Shown here: in pieces, positions 6,866-9,814 of the stretch
How positions within the stretch are numbered: the stretch's first letter is position 1
Layout of the letters: each line of letters begins with the position of its first letter
Source of the DNA: a bacterium
GTDB lineage: Bacteria; Planctomycetota; Planctomycetia; Pirellulales; Pirellulaceae
Direction: 5' to 3'
DNA length: 9,814 nucleotides
NCBI GenBank assembly: GCA_030432015.1
Contig: JAUIHJ010000284.1
Location: 1 to 9,814, forward strand
The notes under the pieces: generated by a model
Seen by the model: the letters and a program-made list of their open reading frames with translations, nothing else
Databases searched by the model: none
What the model was told of the DNA's origin: nothing
Made by a program: the position numbers and the translations under genes

Positions 6866-6893
6866 AGTTTATCGCCCGCGGCATTGATGTCAA
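6866..6893 (-). promoter_or_regulatory. Sigma70-like promoter of the Rieske-cytochrome b-octaheme operon
   Basis: On the minus strand a perfect -35 TTGACA (6893-6888) is followed by a 16-base spacer and a -10 TAAACT (6871-6866, 4 of 6 matches to TATAAT). Transcription would start near 6859, giving a leader of about 36 bases to the Rieske ATG at 6823. Position and strand fit the operon. No equally good site was seen before the octaheme gene, consistent with co-transcription. Confidence 0.6.
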
Positions 6894-7193
6894 CAATGGC
6901 TCAGATTCATCGGCAAATTGGACTTCCGCAGGTCGCTCCGGCCGTCGCCGGTCGAGCCGCATTGACGTGGAGGTGCAAACCCTGATCTTCGGTCGTCGTC
7001 ACGGACGAACCCTAATTAGTCCCTACACTGTTTCCGCCAACGCGTTGCGAGTGCAACCGCAAATGCCACGCCAATTGCTCGCCGGGGAGGATACTGCCGG
7101 CTTTCCCGTCTGCAATGCGCGCGAATGGGCGCGCAGCGTCAACCAAACGCACGCTCGACCGCGACAATCAGCTCGGCATCCGCAACGGACCGT
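6894..7193. other. Intergenic stretch upstream of the Rieske promoter, no gene seen
   Basis: This is the rest of the 370-base gap between the DUF1501 stop and the Rieske start. Open frames here lack a convincing start site or a recognisable product. A hairpin with arms TGCGCGC (7116-7122) and GCGCGCA (7129-7135) and a 6-base loop lies about 60 bases past the DUF1501 stop. It could end or stabilise that transcript, although no T-run follows. A weaker interrupted hairpin is at 6991-7011. Confidence 0.4.
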
Positions 7194-8576
7194 TTAGAGC
7201 AGTTCGTCGATCGGTGTGGGGTCATCCAGCACGGCATGCGGGCGGCCGCTGTGATCAAAGATCCGCAGGTTCGGATCGATCCCCAGGGCGCGATAGATCG
7301 TGGCATGGATATTGGCGGGCTCGACGGGACGCGTCGCCGGGCGTTCGCCGCGACTGTCGGTCGACCCGACAATCTGGCCCCCTCGGATACCACCGCCGCC
7401 GAGCAGACAGAACATGGCGTTGCCCCAATGGTCCCGGCCGGGAGTCCCCTTGCTCAAGGGCGGGCCGCCGTTGCCACCATCGTTCATGCGCGGCGTGCGG
7501 CTGAACTCGCCGCAAAGAATGACCAGGGTGGAATCGAGCAACCCGCGTTGGTCCAGATCGGTGAATAGTGCGGCAACAGCCGAGTCGACTTTAGGCAGGT
7601 AGTTCTCCATCCCGGACTGGAGATTCCAGTGATGATCCCAACCGCCAAAGTGCACGGTCACAAACGAGGCGCCCGCTTCCACCAGGCGACGTGCCAGCAG
7701 GGTGCTCTGGCCCCAATTGTGGCGACCGTACAGATCACGCGTCGCATCGTCTTCCTGGCTGATATCAAAGGCCGTTCGCGCTTGCTCGCCGGAAACAAAC
7801 GAAACCGCTTGCTGGTCAAAACGATCAATCGCATCGAATCCGTCGCCCCGTTCGACGTCGCGTGAAATTTGATCGAGCCGGGACAAGAGGGCCTGCCGAT
7901 CGCCTAAACGGTCGATCGTTAACCCGGAAGCCAGATTCAGATTTTGGACCTTAAAATTCGCGTTGTTGGGATCGCCGCCTGTTTCAAACGGATTGAATGG
8001 CGTGCCCAGCAAGTTGCCACCAAAATAACCGGGCCGCAACCCGATGCTCGACGCCACCGGCACCGAAACATAGGGGGGCACGCTGGACGGCATCTGCCGA
8101 CGCTCGTGGGCGACGACGGCGCCGATGGATGGAAATTTTCCGGTATTATTTGCACCGCTGACCCCCATATTCTTGGTCGTCAACATCCGGTGACCGCCGG
8201 CAAAGTGATCGCCCGTGTCGTGATGCAGCGAGCGCACGATGGAGAACTTGTCAGCCACCTGAGCTTGCTTGGGGAACAACTCGGTCATTTCAAAGCCCGG
8301 CACGTTGGTCGAGATTGGGCGCCAGATGCCGCGATACTCCGACGGTGCCAGCGGCTTCATGTCATACGTGTCCATGTGGCCCGGGCCGCCGTCGAGCCAC
8401 AACATGATGGCCGACGTCTTGGGCTTGGCATTGACCGCGGCGGCCGATGCGTCGCGGGCTCGCAGAACATCCCCCAAACCTAAGCTCGCCATTCCAGCAA
8501 CACCCAGCTGAAGAAAGCTGCGGCGTGATTGACCATCACAGTAACGGGCCGTTTTACCAGCTTCGATTCGGAACAT
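7194..8576 (-). CDS. DUF1501 family Tat-exported protein
   Basis: The 460-residue product starts with a Tat signal: SRRSFLQLGVAGMA (17-30), with cleavage plausible in the Ala-rich stretch near 43-50. GGAG lies 9 bases before the ATG. Family-type motifs run through the protein: LDGGPGHMDTYD (61-72), RSLHHD (115-120), GGWDHHW (311-317), GEFSRTP (356-362) and GRDHWG (380-385). These His/Asp-rich motifs suit a metal site of the alkaline phosphatase/sulfatase-like superfamily, to which DUF1501 is related; no reaction is established. Length is normal for the family and nothing looks broken. In planctomycetes DUF1501 genes usually follow a DUF1549/DUF1553 cytochrome gene; here none is next to it. 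It is on the same strand as the Rieske operon but separated by 370 bases and the operon's own promoter, so it is probably a separate unit. Confidence 0.92.
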   Translation of the reverse strand: MFRIEAGKTARYCDGQSRRSFLQLGVAGMASLGLGDVLRARDASAAAVNAKPKTSAIMLWLDGGPGHMDTYDMKPLAPSEYRGIWRPISTNVPGFEMTELFPKQAQVADKFSIVRSLHHDTGDHFAGGHRMLTTKNMGVSGANNTGKFPSIGAVVAHERRQMPSSVPPYVSVPVASSIGLRPGYFGGNLLGTPFNPFETGGDPNNANFKVQNLNLASGLTIDRLGDRQALLSRLDQISRDVERGDGFDAIDRFDQQAVSFVSGEQARTAFDISQEDDATRDLYGRHNWGQSTLLARRLVEAGASFVTVHFGGWDHHWNLQSGMENYLPKVDSAVAALFTDLDQRGLLDSTLVILCGEFSRTPRMNDGGNGGPPLSKGTPGRDHWGNAMFCLLGGGGIRGGQIVGSTDSRGERPATRPVEPANIHATIYRALGIDPNLRIFDHSGRPHAVLDDPTPIDELL

Positions 8577-9049
8577 AGCCGTCCGTCTCCGTCAATTTGC
8601 AGGAAGGTGGGAGCACGCCCAACTGAGCATGCGGTGGGGGATGATGCGGTGGCTGCGGTTGCGTCCATGCCAACGGTGTCGAATCGAAGGAGAACGGTAC
8701 CGCAACCTGCCAGCGTTGTTATACTTCGAGAGGCCGCGCAAGACAATCGAATCTGACCACAACAAAGGCCCTTCAGGCTCGTCAAATGGGGTAGTCGTCA
8801 CAAACCGAACCCCGCAACGCCCGCCTTGAAGTTGCGTCTGTTGCGACCGGCATTGGCTTCTCGTAAGCCGACGCGTCAGTTTGAAAGGCACAAGATCCGT
8901 GAGCTGCAACAGGCAGTTCCGCGGTAGCCTTTCGTGCTGCAACACGGCAACTTGCAACAGCCCGCAAATGACTTACCGAAGGGCCATCTCGGGGTGGCGA
9001 TCGCCGAACTGCTGACTTCACTGCTTTCACACCAATTGAGGAGGGCGCC
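8577..9049. other. Divergent intergenic region rich in GCAAC/GTTGC words, no gene seen
   Basis: This 473-base region separates the DUF1501 gene from the divergent deacylase gene. I see no recognisable protein in any frame. The pentamer GCAAC or its complement GTTGC occurs at 8658, 8702, 8814, 8831, 8840, 8906, 8939, 8947 and 8954. Seven of these fall within 145 bases, and two are part of a repeated GCTGCAACA (8903-8911 and 8936-8944). CGCAAC (8813-8818) and GTTGCG (8831-8836) form an inverted repeat. The cluster may be a regulator-binding array. Confidence 0.4.
8718..8746 (-). promoter_or_regulatory. Candidate promoter of the DUF1501 gene
   Basis: On the minus strand TTGTCT (8746-8741, 4 of 6 matches to the -35) is followed by exactly 17 bases and TATAAC (8723-8718, 5 of 6 matches to the -10). 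It would give a leader of about 135 bases to the ATG at 8576. Spacing and direction fit, but the -35 match is modest. Confidence 0.4.
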
Positions 9050-9814
9050 ATGGCGGAGCCAAGTTTGATTACGACCGACGTCGATTTCCTTCGCGACGGC
9101 AAGCAGTTCGGCAACTTGTCCGTGCCGCAGTCGACCAATTCCGCTGGCTGGGCCAAATGCTTTGTGCCAGTGTCGGTAATCCGCAACGGCGACGGCCCAA
9201 CCGCGGTCCTCTTTGGCGGGAACCATGGCGACGAATATGAGGGACCGGTGACGCTCTTGAACCTGGCGCGGCGGCTGCAACCGGATCAGATCCGCGGGCG
9301 CGTCATCATCCTGCCCATGTTGAATCGCCCAGCCGTCCTGGCCGGGACGCGCCTTTCGCCAGTCGACGGGATGAACATGAATCGCGCCTTCCCAGGGCGT
9401 CCCGACGACACCATCACCGGAATGATTGCACACTACGTGTCGAGCAGCGTGATTCCTCTGGCCGATCTTGTCGTTGATATCCATTCGGGCGGTTCGTCAA
9501 TGCATATGCTGCCGTCGGTCAACATGCACCGCCTGGAGGATCAAGATCAGATGGGCCGCATGCTCGCCGCGGCACACGCGTGGCGAGCTCCCTATATTTT
9601 TCTCTATCGCGATGTGGCAGGTGCGGGGCTGCTGCCATCGTTTGCCGAATCGATCGGAAAGGTGACACTCGGCACGGAGATGGGCAGAAAGGCCCAGTTT
9701 GGCGTCGAGACACTGGAGATCACGCGACGCGGTGTCGACCATGTCCTGCACTGGGCGGATATTCTCCGCCAGAAACCGGCAGTCGCAACGCAAGGCGAAG
9801 CGCAAGTCGTCGAG
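9050..9814 (+). CDS. Succinylglutamate desuccinylase/aspartoacylase family zinc deacylase, DoeB-like (partial, 3' end missing)
   Basis: The frame is open from the ATG at 9050 to the window edge, giving 255 residues. GGAGG at 9040-9044, 5 bases upstream, fixes the start. Zinc ligands of the M14-like fold are clear: HGDE (His59, Glu62) in GGNHGDEYEGP, and His145 in DIHSGG. Substrate-binding MNMNRAFPG (108-116) and a catalytic-type glutamate in GTEMG (Glu210) also fit. The run GGNHGDEYEGP...GTRLSPVDG...MNMNRAFPG most resembles DoeB, which removes acetyl from N-alpha-acetyl-diaminobutyrate in ectoine breakdown. Related enzymes act on other N-acyl amino acids, so substrate is inferred. Relatives are roughly 330-345 residues, so perhaps 80 are missing at the right edge. 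No signal peptide is visible; it should be cytoplasmic. The partner hydrolase DoeA is not in the window. Confidence 0.88.
   Translation, partial: MAEPSLITTDVDFLRDGKQFGNLSVPQSTNSAGWAKCFVPVSVIRNGDGPTAVLFGGNHGDEYEGPVTLLNLARRLQPDQIRGRVIILPMLNRPAVLAGTRLSPVDGMNMNRAFPGRPDDTITGMIAHYVSSSVIPLADLVVDIHSGGSSMHMLPSVNMHRLEDQDQMGRMLAAAHAWRAPYIFLYRDVAGAGLLPSFAESIGKVTLGTEMGRKAQFGVETLEITRRGVDHVLHWADILRQKPAVATQGEAQVVE

Noticed and set aside
6967..7197. Small plus-strand open frame (76 residues) between the Rieske and DUF1501 genes
   Set aside because: It begins with GTG, lacks a convincing ribosome site, overlaps the DUF1501 end and has no recognisable product.
8592..8957. Minus-strand open frame (121 residues) upstream of DUF1501
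   Set aside because: Arg/Ser/His-rich composition without domain, overlaps the candidate DUF1501 promoter and has no start signal.

Overview
The window looks like chromosomal DNA of a GC-rich planctomycete, probably of the Pirellulales type. The reasons are a stand-alone Tat-exported DUF1501 protein, a very large secreted PQQ-like beta-propeller protein, and widely spaced genes with modest Shine-Dalgarno sites. This is inferred from gene content; there is no rRNA or marker gene to confirm it. No tRNA, rRNA, CRISPR array, insertion sequence or phage gene was seen.

Layout, left to right. At the left edge, bases 1-91 hold the first 30 codons of a minus-strand gene that runs out of the window. 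Diverging from it, 245-3211 (+) encodes a 988-residue exported PQQ-like propeller protein. It converges on a minus-strand three-gene respiratory operon, read from right to left: Rieske iron-sulfur protein (6823-6290), cytochrome b (6293-5244, overlapping the Rieske stop by ATGA), and an octaheme c-type cytochrome of the hydroxylamine oxidoreductase (HAO) family (5160-3358). A good sigma70-like promoter with an inverted repeat over the predicted start site lies just upstream of the Rieske gene. After a 370-base gap comes a minus-strand DUF1501 gene (8576-7194). Then follows a 473-base divergent intergenic region rich in GCAAC/GTTGC words, and a plus-strand zinc deacylase/deacetylase of the succinylglutamate desuccinylase-aspartoacylase family. 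That last gene most resembles ectoine-pathway DoeB and is cut by the right edge (9050-9814).

The centre of interest is the Rieske - cytochrome b - octaheme operon. It has the quinol-oxidising core of a bc1/b6f complex but no cytochrome c1 or f in the visible operon; an HAO-family octaheme protein with an N-terminal membrane anchor takes that place. All eight CxxCH sites are present, together with a tyrosine (Tyr466) in the region where HAO carries its P460 cross-linking tyrosine. The cytochrome b is b6-like in haem-ligand spacing but joins the b6 and subunit IV parts in one chain and lacks the b6 cysteine that binds haem ci. The simplest model is a membrane complex linking the quinone pool to a periplasmic multihaem module. 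That module would either oxidise hydroxylamine or hydrazine-like compounds, or pass quinol electrons to a nitrogen compound or soluble carrier. The direction cannot be settled from sequence alone.
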